Source: Mesostigma viride
Lineage: Eukaryota > Streptophyta > Mesostigmatophyceae > Mesostigmatales > Mesostigmataceae
Direction of reading: 5' to 3'
DNA length: 62,000 nucleotides
NCBI GenBank assembly: GCA_009746045.1
Contig: RPFO01000026.1
Coordinates: forward strand, 232,501 to 294,500
The notes beneath the pieces are model-generated. The model had not been told where the DNA came from and made no database searches. It worked only from the letters and a program-made list of their open reading frames with translations. The position numbers and the translations under genes are program-made. Positions 34,817-43,804 of this stretch are shown in pieces; position 1 is the stretch's first letter; every line of letters begins with the position of its first letter.

Positions 34817-36499
34817 CTACGCTGGGATGGCGGCGGGAGTGCCCCACTTGGCCACGAGGTACCCGCGGATCAGCTCAAGCTCGGCCGCGGTCTTGGCGGT
34901 GCTGTAGATCAGGATCTCGCCGGTCCATCCGTCCCAGTTACGAGTGCTCCAATCTATATCTGCGCCCACGCAGATCCTTCCGGGATTCTGTACCGCAGTA
35001 CCGACGTACGCCCCACCATCTCTACCATCAAATCTGGTCATGGATGTTTTTGGCGTGCTTCCTAGGTCGCACGACAGCGCCAGCACGTGCGCCCGGCCGT
35101 CGTAAAACTCTGCATTCGTGCAGATCGGTTGATTGGCTCCGTCCGTACCCAAAAGCGCATAAAACTTGTAATCGTCGCAGTTGTTGCAGATGCCCAGTCC
35201 GTAATTACTTTGAGCACCGACAACGAGGCCTTTCATGCCACTACCTGATAGTCGAGGGTAAACACTCGGGGTGTTTGATTTTGCGACGACGATCAAGGTG
35301 TTTTGCGGACGACCCCAGAAAAACCCGTCGCTCTGGAACCCGTTACGCAAACTGTAACTGAATTGAAGAGACCGCTTAGAGTTTAAGCTAATGTTGTCGA
35401 TGGTCGGCGCATTAGTGGTGAAGCACAGTAAGTGCTGGGTCCCCTTCTTGTCTTTCATGCCCCTTACTGAAGTCGTGGCGAGCGTGGTAAAATTGGTGTC
35501 GCTGTACAGCGTCGACGAGTCCGTGGGATCGTACCACGCGTACAGGGACGAGTCGGTGGCGGGGTTGTATGGCGTATAGGTGAACGAAAGCGAGTTCGAA
35601 ACCGAGTTGCCGGTCCCGAACACCGCGTCTGTCACGGCCCCCGCGCCGACGTTGAAGGACGTGGCGGAATTGGCCGTCGTCGCCGTCACGTTGAACGTGT
35701 ACGACGCCCCGCTGCCGACCAAATTGGAGGCGGTCCCGTTTGTCACCGTGATGTCGCCCAACGCGAAACCGGTCACCGCTCGACTGAAAGTCGCCGTCGC
35801 GGATATGAAACTCCATGCAGAAGTGGACCCCGCGGACGTTGACAGCGTGACGGTTGGCTGAGGGGCATACGTGAATGACAGCGTGTTGGAAGCCGCGTTG
35901 GCGTTCCCTGAAGCGTCCACCACGGTGCCCGCGCCCACGCTGACGTTCGTGATGGTGTAGGCGGTCGTGGGCGTCACCTGGAAGGCGTAGGACGCCCCGC
36001 TGCCGGTGAGGTTGGCGGCGGTCCCGTTGGTCACGGTGATGTCGCCCAACGCGAACCCCGTGACGGACCTGCTGAATGTGGCGGTCACTTCCACAGGACT
36101 GGTGGTGGGCGTCGAGCCCGCGCTCGTAGCGAGAGTCACCGTCGGAGGGGGCGAGTACGTGAAGGAGAGGGTGGAGGAGGCCGTGTTGCCGATTCCTAGC
36201 GTGTTGATTGCTGCATTTGCTCCAACGCTGACGGTTGTCAGTGAATAAGCGACTGCCGGAGTCACCGTGAACGTGTAGGAGGTGTCGCTACCCGTTAAAC
36301 CGGATGCAGTACCATTTATGACAGCGATATCACCCAAGGCGAAACCGGTGACTTGTTGGCTGAATGTTGCTGTCACTGCAATCGGGGAGGCGCTGGGATA
36401 TGATCCTCCTGTAGTTGTTAATGTGATTGATGGCGCTATCATTACTGGTTTACGCTTCTTCCGCATCAAGGCAGGACAAACACCATACTCATACAACAT
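34817..36499 (-). CDS. Viral fibre/adhesin-like protein with three Ig-like repeats and a LamG-like end
   Basis: 560 aa. Residues about 24-310 form three repeats of ~97 aa, each with TVTLxTSAGS, ATFSxxVTGFALGDIxVxNG and a final SFTY(S/A/T)P. This is the pattern of bacterial Ig-like repeat domains found in surface adhesins. Residues about 315-560 look like a concanavalin/LamG-type carbohydrate-binding domain (start LYAWYDPTDSSTLY, end GWTGEILIYSTAKT). A C-terminal sugar-binding module on a repeat stalk is a classic receptor-binding fibre, so attachment to the algal surface is the likely role (inference). Bacterial-type repeats suggest acquired DNA. The ATG at 36499 is used; an internal ATG at residue 12 (MRKKRKPV) is an alternative. 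Confidence 0.75.
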   Translation of the reverse strand: MLYEYGVCPALMRKKRKPVMIAPSITLTTTGGSYPSASPIAVTATFSQQVTGFALGDIAVINGTASGLTGSDTSYTFTVTPAVAYSLTTVSVGANAAINTLGIGNTASSTLSFTYSPPPTVTLATSAGSTPTTSPVEVTATFSRSVTGFALGDITVTNGTAANLTGSGASYAFQVTPTTAYTITNVSVGAGTVVDASGNANAASNTLSFTYAPQPTVTLSTSAGSTSAWSFISATATFSRAVTGFALGDITVTNGTASNLVGSGASYTFNVTATTANSATSFNVGAGAVTDAVFGTGNSVSNSLSFTYTPYNPATDSSLYAWYDPTDSSTLYSDTNFTTLATTSVRGMKDKKGTQHLLCFTTNAPTIDNISLNSKRSLQFSYSLRNGFQSDGFFWGRPQNTLIVVAKSNTPSVYPRLSGSGMKGLVVGAQSNYGLGICNNCDDYKFYALLGTDGANQPICTNAEFYDGRAHVLALSCDLGSTPKTSMTRFDGRDGGAYVGTAVQNPGRICVGADIDWSTRNWDGWTGEILIYSTAKTAAELELIRGYLVAKWGTPAAIPA

Positions 36500-36525
36500 G
36501 GAGCTAGTATACTACCACAATGACA

Positions 36526-36690
36526 CTATTTTTTTGGCAGAGGATACTGGAACTTGGGTTCCATCAGCGGGCCCTTCTTGGGCGGCAAGTTAGTCGCCGT
36601 ACCATTATCGGCCAGCTCAGGGGTGTCGAAGACCAGAGTGACTCTGTTGAGAGGATTCGCGGTGTATCGCGGGTCCTTGAGATAATCCAT
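36526..36690 (-). CDS. Small viral protein, 54 aa
   Basis: An ORF from the ATG at 36690 to the TAG at 36526-36528. It starts MDYLKDPRYTANPLNRVTLV and ends PKFQYPLPKK. It fills the gap between the fibre-like gene and the capsid gene on the same strand. A TATAC-type word (GTGTATAG on the minus strand, about 36697-36704) lies just upstream, as at several other genes of this virus. Function unknown; the position among virion genes suggests a minor structural or assembly protein. Confidence 0.55.
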   Translation of the reverse strand: MDYLKDPRYTANPLNRVTLVFDTPELADNGTATNLPPKKGPLMEPKFQYPLPKK

Positions 36691-36720
36691 CGAATGCTAT
36701 ACACTAACCATCAGACATTT

Positions 36721-37962
36721 TTACAGGTACACGGCCGCCTGCCGCCCTGCGCCGACGTCCATCTTCGCCTCCATCTCTACGAAGATGTACGAGACATGAC
36801 CCGCACCCGCGCTGTCAACGCGCAGAGTCACTACCGATGCAGTGCCCCGTAGATCGAGACCGCTCTGGTACTCGGCGCCAGCACATGGCATGTTGAGGTG
36901 ACAAGCCATGACGAAATCGCTACCAGCCCATGTCTCGGGATTGATGTCTGCCCTTGCGCACGACAGACTGTTCCCCTGGTCATTGAAGGCGCTAACCAGG
37001 TTCACCCATGCCTCTGTGATGCCCATCCTGTACGCTGGTGTCTGATTGCTGCCGTTGATGTCGAACTGGAATCCGGTGAGGCCGTCGGCGGTGTGCGCGA
37101 ACATGGTGTTGTATCGCGCGTTTGCCACATCAGCTGCGGCTGCTACCTGGACGGCCAACAACTTTGACGCGGATGCTGACGAGAGGGTAGCCTTGATGCT
37201 GTAGGTGTCGCCGGGAATCGTCTGTTTGGTCGATTGCCAGGTCTTCCACCTGAACGGCAAGGTGCCACCCTCAGCCAGCCGAGACGCGAAGATCTGAGAG
37301 ACCACATCCTCTTGGAACCTGTACGTGTCGATCGAGAAATGGATGTCCTTCAGCTCAAACCCGAGACCAGCCCCAGCCGCAACAGCACCACCAGCAGCTC
37401 CTGGGATCATCACCCCGCCGTCCATGAGCGTGATGCGGATCTCGATCGGTGGAAAGAGACTGAGGTCGATGATTCGAGGGTCGCCGGACAAGAACCCGAG
37501 CCAGTTGTCAATAATACCCTTTTGTGCCGTGTTTTCTGTCAGGGCTACTACCCCTGGGTTGTTAAGAGACCAACCGGCAGGCCCCTGAGAGTTGATAAAT
37601 CCCTGTCCTCCATGGACCGTCAACAAAGTGTTGAAGAGCTGGGCGTAATCGTTGATCGAGTCCACAGACTGGCCACCAACCAGCACCTCGAGCCGCCTGA
37701 TGAGCGAAGACGTGTACGGTGGAAACTTGCAAAAACCAGCCGTCGTAGTCGGTGTCGCTTCAAAGAACATGGCGAACGAGTGAAGGTCGGCAAACCCATG
37801 GGTAGGCAGCCGGACCGCCACCACCGACCCCTGCTTGATGCCGGAGTTGGCGGAGAGCGTGGAGAGCTGTACGCGGGACGTGGAGTGCTGACCGAGCGTC
37901 TTAATGAGGTACTGCATGGACTTCGGGATCGCGCGATTGTACCAAGAACCGTCAGAAGACAT
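36721..37962 (-). CDS. MCP: Major capsid protein (PLV double jelly-roll type)
   Basis: 413 aa from the ATG at 37962 (MSSDGSWYNRAIPKSMQYLI). The N-terminal region with LPTHGFADLHSFAMFF and then SLIRRLEVLVGGQSVDSIND is characteristic of polinton-like virus major capsid proteins, which form pseudo-hexagonal trimers with two vertical jelly rolls. Length fits the smaller PLV capsid proteins. The reading frame is complete, with no internal break. It is followed downstream by the penton-like protein's neighbours in a typical capsid cluster. A GTATAC word lies 10-17 bases before the ATG and probably belongs to the viral promoter. Assignment rests on motif resemblance by eye. Confidence 0.87.
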   Translation of the reverse strand: MSSDGSWYNRAIPKSMQYLIKTLGQHSTSRVQLSTLSANSGIKQGSVVAVRLPTHGFADLHSFAMFFEATPTTTAGFCKFPPYTSSLIRRLEVLVGGQSVDSINDYAQLFNTLLTVHGGQGFINSQGPAGWSLNNPGVVALTENTAQKGIIDNWLGFLSGDPRIIDLSLFPPIEIRITLMDGGVMIPGAAGGAVAAGAGLGFELKDIHFSIDTYRFQEDVVSQIFASRLAEGGTLPFRWKTWQSTKQTIPGDTYSIKATLSSASASKLLAVQVAAAADVANARYNTMFAHTADGLTGFQFDINGSNQTPAYRMGITEAWVNLVSAFNDQGNSLSCARADINPETWAGSDFVMACHLNMPCAGAEYQSGLDLRGTASVVTLRVDSAGAGHVSYIFVEMEAKMDVGAGRQAAVYL

Positions 37963-38002
37963 GGTGTGTGTTGTATACCTTCTACCTTAGATAAAAATCC
38001 GG

Positions 38003-38287
38003 CTAGCTTAGGAACTTACCAAGCAGCGGGTTGGACGCCCTGTGCGCGTCCACCTTCCTCTCGATGTGCGAAAGGGCGTCGAGTCCGGTCTTCGCGGCCT
38101 TGTAGACCGTTCCCAAGACTGGGGAGCTTTCGATGAGTTTGCTGGGAACGTGCCCGAGAGCTGCGTCCGCGGCACCGGCGGCACCCTTGATGAACCGCGC
38201 GCCCTCGCCGACTTTTCTGATCGCATCCCCCGCCATGTGTCCGATTTTACGCGCGGTGCTCACGACTTTGCCGAAATCAAGCTTCAT
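38003..38287 (-). CDS. Small amphipathic viral protein, 94 aa
   Basis: It begins MKLDFGKVVSTARKIGHMAG and continues as glycine/alanine-rich amphipathic helices (AAGAADAALG) with a basic character. It overlaps the end of the penton-like gene by 11 bp and precedes the capsid gene, so the three are probably co-expressed. Small helical proteins in this position of related viruses can be capsid cement or membrane-active entry factors; which applies here is unknown. Confidence 0.6.
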   Translation of the reverse strand: MKLDFGKVVSTARKIGHMAGDAIRKVGEGARFIKGAAGAADAALGHVPSKLIESSPVLGTVYKAAKTGLDALSHIERKVDAHRASNPLLGKFLS

Positions 38288-39134
38288 CCTCTTCGTTTAT
38301 ACCTACCTGGTTAGATAATCTTCTCGCAGGCAGAACGTCCTTGTCGAGCGCCATGTACTTGAGAATACCCCCGATCTTCCGCGCCTCGACCCCCATGGCC
38401 TTTTGCGGGGATATCCGGAAAGTCAGCTGAACCACCCAGTCGCTGTACAGCTGGATCGGTGCGTCGTCCTCGTCTAACAGGCGCAGGCTGATCGACCTAG
38501 GAGAGTCTCGTACGTGCTGCCACAGTGGACTCTGCGCCTGCCATATGATGGGCTCAAGAAATTTGGACAGGTTCGGACAACACGCCAACAGACCGCCGTA
38601 GACCGTCCCGTGGGTCGCCGAAACCACGTTCCCGCGCACGATGTCCGAGTAAACATACACGGCCCGCAGCCGCCCGTTCGTGGCTGGTCGGTTGCTGTAA
38701 ACGACGAACTGGTCATTCGACTGATGAATGCCGGGTGTTAGCCCGAGGACCCGCCCGACCGACTCGCCAACCAGGAACTGGAACGGACTCTCTGCAACGA
38801 ACGTGTACCGACTATTGGCCCGATCATAGGTGACTGTGAAGCTGCTGTCGATTGTCAATAAAGTCGTCTCGATGTTCTGGCGGTTCTCAATGGTGGTCCA
38901 CGACCCGACCGGCAGCGAGACCGTGTGCGCCGTCGCCATCGTGACCTCAAAGGTGTTGTTATTGCTGTTGATGTGTGTCTGCTCGTAGGGAATCGTCAGC
39001 AGGGTCAGCCCCACGTCGTGGTAATCCTCTAACAACCCCGCAGGGATGTCCCAAATTGGATCATGGAGACCGCCCCTGGTCCTGTTCTCGGTCCTCAGCG
39101 TCAACGTCCTGCACTCCTGAACGTACTCCTTCAT
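38277..39134 (-). CDS. Penton-like minor capsid protein
   Basis: 285 aa, beta-rich. The C-terminal half contains SISLRLLDEDDAPIQLYSDW followed by VVQLTF, a motif I associate with the minor capsid (penton, single jelly-roll) proteins of PLVs and virophages; the protein ends in an acidic tail (GINEEDEA). It lies two genes upstream of the major capsid gene in the same transcription direction, the usual pairing. The 5' end overlaps the end of the next upstream gene. The frame is intact. Confidence 0.72.
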   Translation of the reverse strand: MKEYVQECRTLTLRTENRTRGGLHDPIWDIPAGLLEDYHDVGLTLLTIPYEQTHINSNNNTFEVTMATAHTVSLPVGSWTTIENRQNIETTLLTIDSSFTVTYDRANSRYTFVAESPFQFLVGESVGRVLGLTPGIHQSNDQFVVYSNRPATNGRLRAVYVYSDIVRGNVVSATHGTVYGGLLACCPNLSKFLEPIIWQAQSPLWQHVRDSPRSISLRLLDEDDAPIQLYSDWVVQLTFRISPQKAMGVEARKIGGILKYMALDKDVLPARRLSNQVGINEEDEA

Positions 39135-39372
39135 TCTCTACAATGACTTCAGAAGTTATTTCGTTCTTGCCGTGGATCACGACCTTGCCACTCTCTCCCG
39201 CAAGCCCACGCGATTTCCTCTTGAGGACCCTCCTCTCCTTCCCGGTGAGCGGCTTGCTCCTACAGTACAGCATGGCTGCCTCGATGAACTCGCGAGGGGT
39301 GTCGGGGTAGAGTGTCATCCACTGAGCGATCTGCAGCATCTCGGCGTCGGAAAAGAGGTTGTCCATATTCAT
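39061..39372 (-). CDS. Viral hypothetical protein, about 103 aa
   Basis: The ATG at 39372 (MNMDNLFSDAEMLQIAQWMT) is preferred over an upstream TTG at 39384. An N-terminal helical region is followed by a basic patch (GKERRVLKRKSRG) and an acidic C-terminus. It overlaps the start of the penton-like gene by about 74 bp in another frame. No family is recognised; gene order suggests an assembly or structural accessory protein. Confidence 0.5.
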   Translation of the reverse strand: MNMDNLFSDAEMLQIAQWMTLYPDTPREFIEAAMLYCRSKPLTGKERRVLKRKSRGLAGESGKVVIHGKNEITSEVIVENEGVRSGVQDVDAEDREQDQGRSP

Positions 39373-39401
39373 AGACCTTTGCAATATAGCATTCGAAATT
39401 T

Positions 39402-39923
39402 TTACAGGGGAGATTCACGAGACCCACTAATACCAGTAAGCTCCCCCCGTCTAAGGGCCCCGGATACGTGCTTCGGTTCCTTCTTCTTGATCATTGCTCT
39501 CAGATGCTGGTTCAGTCCTTGTTGTGTATTTGATTTTGGCTTTAACCCGCAATCCGCACATTCATAGTCGATACTAGAAAATCGCGACCCGCCTTCAAGT
39601 CTCGCTGGTTCTGGCGAGGCAGCTACTGGTGGTGCTACTGGGACAGACACTGGAGCGGCCGCTTCAGGTTTTTGGTCATAGGCGGACAAGGGAGGGTACG
39701 CGACAGGTTTCGCGTTTGCCATGATGGCGGACATCAACATCGCGTCCCTGAACCCGCGGGTCTCGGCGACTTTGCCTTTCTTGGCGGGTCGGCGCACCGG
39801 GGTCGAGTGGATGATGATGGAGTTGGTCATCGTGCTCGTCGTGGGCATTTGGGCAGTGGTGCGGACCTTGCGGCGAGGCTTGTGTGCTTTCTTACTTGGG
39901 CGTTTAGCGTTCTTCCGATGCAT
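39402..39923 (-). CDS. Basic viral protein with zinc-finger-like motif, 173 aa
   Basis: The N-terminus is extremely basic (MHRKNAKRPSKKAHKPRRKV), resembling DNA-condensing core proteins. A proline/alanine linker follows, then a possible treble-cleft or C2H2-like finger (YECADCGLKPKSNTQQGLNQ, then HLRAM). The combination suggests a nucleic-acid-binding virion core protein (inference). It lies between the large fibre-like gene and the capsid cluster on the same strand. Confidence 0.6.
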   Translation of the reverse strand: MHRKNAKRPSKKAHKPRRKVRTTAQMPTTSTMTNSIIIHSTPVRRPAKKGKVAETRGFRDAMLMSAIMANAKPVAYPPLSAYDQKPEAAAPVSVPVAPPVAASPEPARLEGGSRFSSIDYECADCGLKPKSNTQQGLNQHLRAMIKKKEPKHVSGALRRGELTGISGSRESPL

Positions 39924-39953
39924 TGTGTGCGTTATAATGTAGCGACGAGATTT

Positions 39954-42900
39954 TTAAACGGTCCATTGGATAGGCGCAAACACCTCGCCGCTGGCGTGAA
40001 CCCCGGATTTTGACCTGTAATTCGCAGGCGGGTACAGGTACACCACGGCGCTACCTGAACCGAGTGGCTTGTCCACCACCAACAGGATTTCGTAGACTCC
40101 GTCGGATTCGTCAAAACCGGGAGCAACTCGCCAGGACGGTCCGATTATCAGCCTACCAGCCGTGTCCGGGCCATACACGAGACCAACCGCGTCTGACAAG
40201 AGTCTGTAGGGATGGCCGATGTCCAGGAGAGCCGGCGCGCCTTGCGTGAATTGGACCCGGAAATAGAAGGACGCGAGTGTTGTCGGCGACGGTATGACAG
40301 CGCCCGTTTCGTCACGGAAGCTCGCGACCCCTTTCGGGCCCAGTTCCCAGAGCTCGGGCTGCATGTAGTCATAGGCCACCGTTCGCATCCCGGTTATCGA
40401 GAATGGGATTCTGTGGGCCTCGCGCTCGTCCGTGTAGACAGCCTCATTGAGGTATGATGTCATGCCTACTTGAAAACCCCCGTCCCCATAAAACTTTGCC
40501 GTCGATGAAAACGTGTTGATGAGGGTGGAATGTGGATTAAAAGAAGCCGTTGGCGTGAACGTCACAGTGAACAAGTGCGTTAGACCTCCTATAGAAGGAG
40601 AGAATGGCGTCGGTAATTCGATGGATACAACGATCCATCTAGTCGATCCACTTATCCAAGTTGCCGCGGAAAGCGTGCCTCCTTCCCAATCTGCGCCCTT
40701 TGTAATGGTGCTTACGGGGTTGGTATTACTTAGAGACGTTGAGTTATAATACAAATCAACTGTGAATTTTTTTATGTGTGGGAGGTCTGGTAGTACCCCG
40801 TAGACAGCAACTGGGTACGTCATGGGCGTATTCCCATAATCGTATGGCGGCAACTTTGCGACGGCGTGGATGAGGTTATCTTTCGTTGTCAGGAGTTCTA
40901 TGTAATAAAGATTCGCCACCCCTGGAACAGGAGAGGAGAAGTAGTTACGGCCCATGATCGAACAAATTAGCGATTGTGTGCCGCGGTGAGTGAGCCGCAG
41001 AGTGTTTCCAGATGTTGAGTAAAGGCCTGTTGAGTTCGTGGTCGTAAGCGAGATGAACTCGACATTGTTCGTATTGTCGATTATTTCGCACGCGTTGATA
41101 ATCGTCTGGTGGGCGCTGTCCAGATGAAAAACTAACCTCACCTGACCAGGCGCATACGGAGCTATGATCCCGGTCGGAGAGGCTGTGAAAATGCCTGTCA
41201 CGGAATTCGCTAGCTTAGTCATACTGCTCAGACCAGTGGGAGCGGAATAGGAGATGTATCGATCAATTAAACCATCGGACCGTCTCCTAAACGCTATCCA
41301 GAAGATCGTCTTACTTGCCCACGTCGCGTCGAGTGTATACTCAGTGGCGATCTTCCGGTTTTGATATAGCCCGATCTTCCCGTTCGTCTTGTCGATATTG
41401 ATTCCACAAACCGACCACCAGTTGTCGGCTGCTCCTTGATTCCTCCAGCAGTTGTGACCGTCCGTGAAAGCGGGGTGGTACTTTCCCGTTATGTCGTTGT
41501 GATCCGAGAGCGAGACGAATGCGGTGCCGGACGGGACGATCATTTCGAAACACAGGACAAACGGACCGTCGATTTCCTGGTCGCTGAACACGACGCACTT
41601 CTCAGGAGGTGTGACATCGTTCGCGGCCAGCCCGTAAAAACTCGCGGGATCGGGCGTGAACTCGTACTTGTCGTGTGTCGGCTGCAAAGTCGTAGCGGGA
41701 TCTCGCGAGAAATGCAGGAGGCTATGGAACGTCTTGGACGGTCCGCTTACCGTCACGGTCTCTCCGGTCAAGTGCGGGGCGTCGCGAGGACACGAGAAAC
41801 GAGGCGTGATTTGGACCGTCTCCTGCGACGAGTGTGGCAGAAGATAGTCCAAAAACCCGGCGCCGGTCACGGATCCGATCACGGACCCGTCCGCGACGAT
41901 CTCGTAATTTGCGGGCGTCTGCGCGCCGTCGCCCCATCCCGTGGAATGGTCTGCGTACATCTGCACGCCGATCCTCGCCGGTCTTGTCGTCGTGAAGTAA
42001 TGGCTGGGTGTTCGAATCGCTGGGACGAGCGGGTCTGTCTTCACTAAGCCCACAACAGCCATTTTTCGCTGGGTAGTAGACGTCGTCATCGTCGCGTCAT
42101 TGTAGATCGTCACATCGGCCGACACGAGTTTCCCATGATCCGCCGACGTCAACGCGCACGTAACCGCGTCCTCTCCGCGCAGTCCCCCGTCCACGTCAAG
42201 CTGGAAACTACCCGCGGCGTCGGTTAACGCGACATCGTCGACTTTCCACGAGATGGGCAGTTTCCGTTGATAAGCCCACGGCGTTGTGTTCTTGATCCCT
42301 ATCTTTAGAGGCGGCACACCGCCGTCGCCAACGACTACCCACGTCTGGTAAGGCGCGGTCGTTCTCCAGTAACTCTCGGTCGGCTGGTCGATCCGCCCTA
42401 TGTCCCAGGCCGTTAGAGGGGCGTATGTGCGCGTGATGTGGAGGCCGTTAGAGAGTCTCTGCATCCTATTCAGGTCCCTAGTCGTCGCAAACCCGACCTG
42501 AGAGAAACTCATCAGTTTTCCAAAATACGCATGACCGGTGCTTCCAAAATGGATTTCGTCCATGTGAGGACCGTCTACAGTCTGGCTTGCGTTGATCGGA
42601 TCCAAAGCCCCAAGAACCTGGACTTGGTACGTGCATTTCCCGTCGCTGTCTCCTCCCGTGACCGTGTAGGGAAGAAGTATGCGGATATCCTGATTGTTTG
42701 TGATCGTGAACGTAGTTCCAGGGGCAGACAAGGTGCCGTTCTCGTATTGGATCGTGAACATGGCGCTAGGGCTGGGCAATGTGGTGTATCCAACACTGTG
42801 CCTATCAAATAGCCAGTCGATCTGATCGCGCGTCAATATTCGGTCTGCGACGATCTCGGAAATTGTCGCGTATTGGTCGAGCAGTCGCAAAGAGGAAATC

Positions 42901-43187
42901 CGAATCCAATCTGCGACGATGCCCCCGTCGACCTCTAACATCCCGCTTGTCTCGCCTGTCGTGACGGCCGTCCATTCGCTGTAGTTGTCGCCCAGTCTCA
43001 CTCGCGTCGGGGCGCTCGGGTATACGTAGCGGACCCCGTTAACGGTGATGTGCGAGTCGAAGGGATGGACCTGCAGCTGAAGGGACTGGAGATCGCTCTC
43101 GAGGTCCGCAATTCGCTCGTCCACCGTGTCCTCTCCGAGCCCTGTGCTCAGGTTATAATTGGCAGGATTCCCGCTAACCACGACCAT
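39954..43187 (-). CDS. Large viral virion protein, probable fibre, 1,077 aa
   Basis: The largest viral gene, from the ATG at 43187 (MVVVSGNPANYNLSTGLGED). Residues about 22-45 form a short coiled coil (RIADLESDLQSLQLQV), as in trimeric fibre N-termini. The rest is beta-rich with repeated modules, including a region resembling a LamG/concanavalin fold around residues 540-680 (FVSLSDHNDITGKYHPAF, WRNQGAADNWWSVCGIN). No catalytic motif is seen. It opens the left arm, back to back with the coiled-coil gene across a 39-bp gap. A receptor-binding or spike role is inferred from architecture. The frame is intact over 3.2 kb. Confidence 0.68.
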   Translation of the reverse strand: MVVVSGNPANYNLSTGLGEDTVDERIADLESDLQSLQLQVHPFDSHITVNGVRYVYPSAPTRVRLGDNYSEWTAVTTGETSGMLEVDGGIVADWIRISSLRLLDQYATISEIVADRILTRDQIDWLFDRHSVGYTTLPSPSAMFTIQYENGTLSAPGTTFTITNNQDIRILLPYTVTGGDSDGKCTYQVQVLGALDPINASQTVDGPHMDEIHFGSTGHAYFGKLMSFSQVGFATTRDLNRMQRLSNGLHITRTYAPLTAWDIGRIDQPTESYWRTTAPYQTWVVVGDGGVPPLKIGIKNTTPWAYQRKLPISWKVDDVALTDAAGSFQLDVDGGLRGEDAVTCALTSADHGKLVSADVTIYNDATMTTSTTQRKMAVVGLVKTDPLVPAIRTPSHYFTTTRPARIGVQMYADHSTGWGDGAQTPANYEIVADGSVIGSVTGAGFLDYLLPHSSQETVQITPRFSCPRDAPHLTGETVTVSGPSKTFHSLLHFSRDPATTLQPTHDKYEFTPDPASFYGLAANDVTPPEKCVVFSDQEIDGPFVLCFEMIVPSGTAFVSLSDHNDITGKYHPAFTDGHNCWRNQGAADNWWSVCGINIDKTNGKIGLYQNRKIATEYTLDATWASKTIFWIAFRRRSDGLIDRYISYSAPTGLSSMTKLANSVTGIFTASPTGIIAPYAPGQVRLVFHLDSAHQTIINACEIIDNTNNVEFISLTTTNSTGLYSTSGNTLRLTHRGTQSLICSIMGRNYFSSPVPGVANLYYIELLTTKDNLIHAVAKLPPYDYGNTPMTYPVAVYGVLPDLPHIKKFTVDLYYNSTSLSNTNPVSTITKGADWEGGTLSAATWISGSTRWIVVSIELPTPFSPSIGGLTHLFTVTFTPTASFNPHSTLINTFSSTAKFYGDGGFQVGMTSYLNEAVYTDEREAHRIPFSITGMRTVAYDYMQPELWELGPKGVASFRDETGAVIPSPTTLASFYFRVQFTQGAPALLDIGHPYRLLSDAVGLVYGPDTAGRLIIGPSWRVAPGFDESDGVYEILLVVDKPLGSGSAVVYLYPPANYRSKSGVHASGEVFAPIQWTV

Positions 43188-43226
43188 GTTGTTCTAATAT
43201 TATCTAAGACATTAACTATAGCGCCA
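43188..43226. promoter_or_regulatory. 39-bp bidirectional viral promoter region
   Basis: An AT-rich gap (TTCTAATATTATCTAAGACA, then TTAACTATAGC) separates the divergent starts at 43187 (minus) and 43227 (plus). Both viral arms must draw on this short space or on adjacent coding DNA. Confidence 0.55.
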
Positions 43227-43784
43227 ATGAACCCAGTCCCAGACGCCCCAGATTCGCCAACGAGCCCCGCCGCCGCCGACGTGGAATCGACAGCACCACA
43301 GGAGCCCGTAAAGACCGAGGAGGTTAGCAAGGCCGTGAAGTACAAGAAGGGCGCACAACTCTCCGAGGAGCAGAAGCAGGCCCTCAGGGACAAGATGCGG
43401 CCGTACCACCAGAAGAGGAACGAGGAGCGCGCCAAGAAGCGCCAGGAGGAGCGCGAGGCCGAGATCACCAAGCGCAAGGTCCTTGAGAAGGAACTCGAAC
43501 TCCAGCGGCAGAGACTGGTCGAGCTCGAGCTGGAGGAGAAGCGAAACAAGTTCCGGATAGAACGACTGTTGGCCGCCGAGGAGGTCGCCGAGACTCCGAC
43601 GGACACCCCTCGACCCCGCCGCGGGAAGAAGCCAAAGTACGAGGTCGAGCAGGAGGAGCGCGAACAGGCCGCCAAACCGAAAGCCCCTCCGCCTGCCGTG
43701 AAGACCGCGCCGACTCTCACGCCTTACGAGCAAAGGATGCTGGCTATCCGGGCATCCCTGCTGGCCTCGCTCAACGACGACTAA
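43227..43784 (+). CDS. Charged coiled-coil viral protein, 185 aa
   Basis: The start at 43227 (MNPVPDAPDSPTSPAAADVE) is chosen because upstream codons of the open frame overlap the divergent gene. A disordered P/S/A-rich N-terminus is followed by a long charged helix (about residues 50-125; LSEEQKQALRDKMRPYHQKR, then many E/K/R) likely to be a coiled coil, then a P/K-rich tail. It directly precedes the packaging ATPase (20-bp spacing), so it may be a packaging partner or scaffold (inference). No family is recognised. Confidence 0.65.
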   Translation: MNPVPDAPDSPTSPAAADVESTAPQEPVKTEEVSKAVKYKKGAQLSEEQKQALRDKMRPYHQKRNEERAKKRQEEREAEITKRKVLEKELELQRQRLVELELEEKRNKFRIERLLAAEEVAETPTDTPRPRRGKKPKYEVEQEEREQAAKPKAPPPAVKTAPTLTPYEQRMLAIRASLLASLNDD

Positions 43785-43804
43785 AAATCTCTGCCTTCTA
43801 ATAA

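Noticed and set aside
37234-38136. 300-aa plus-strand ORF opposite the capsid gene
   Set aside because: Shadow of the capsid protein frame; composition is typical of antisense translation.
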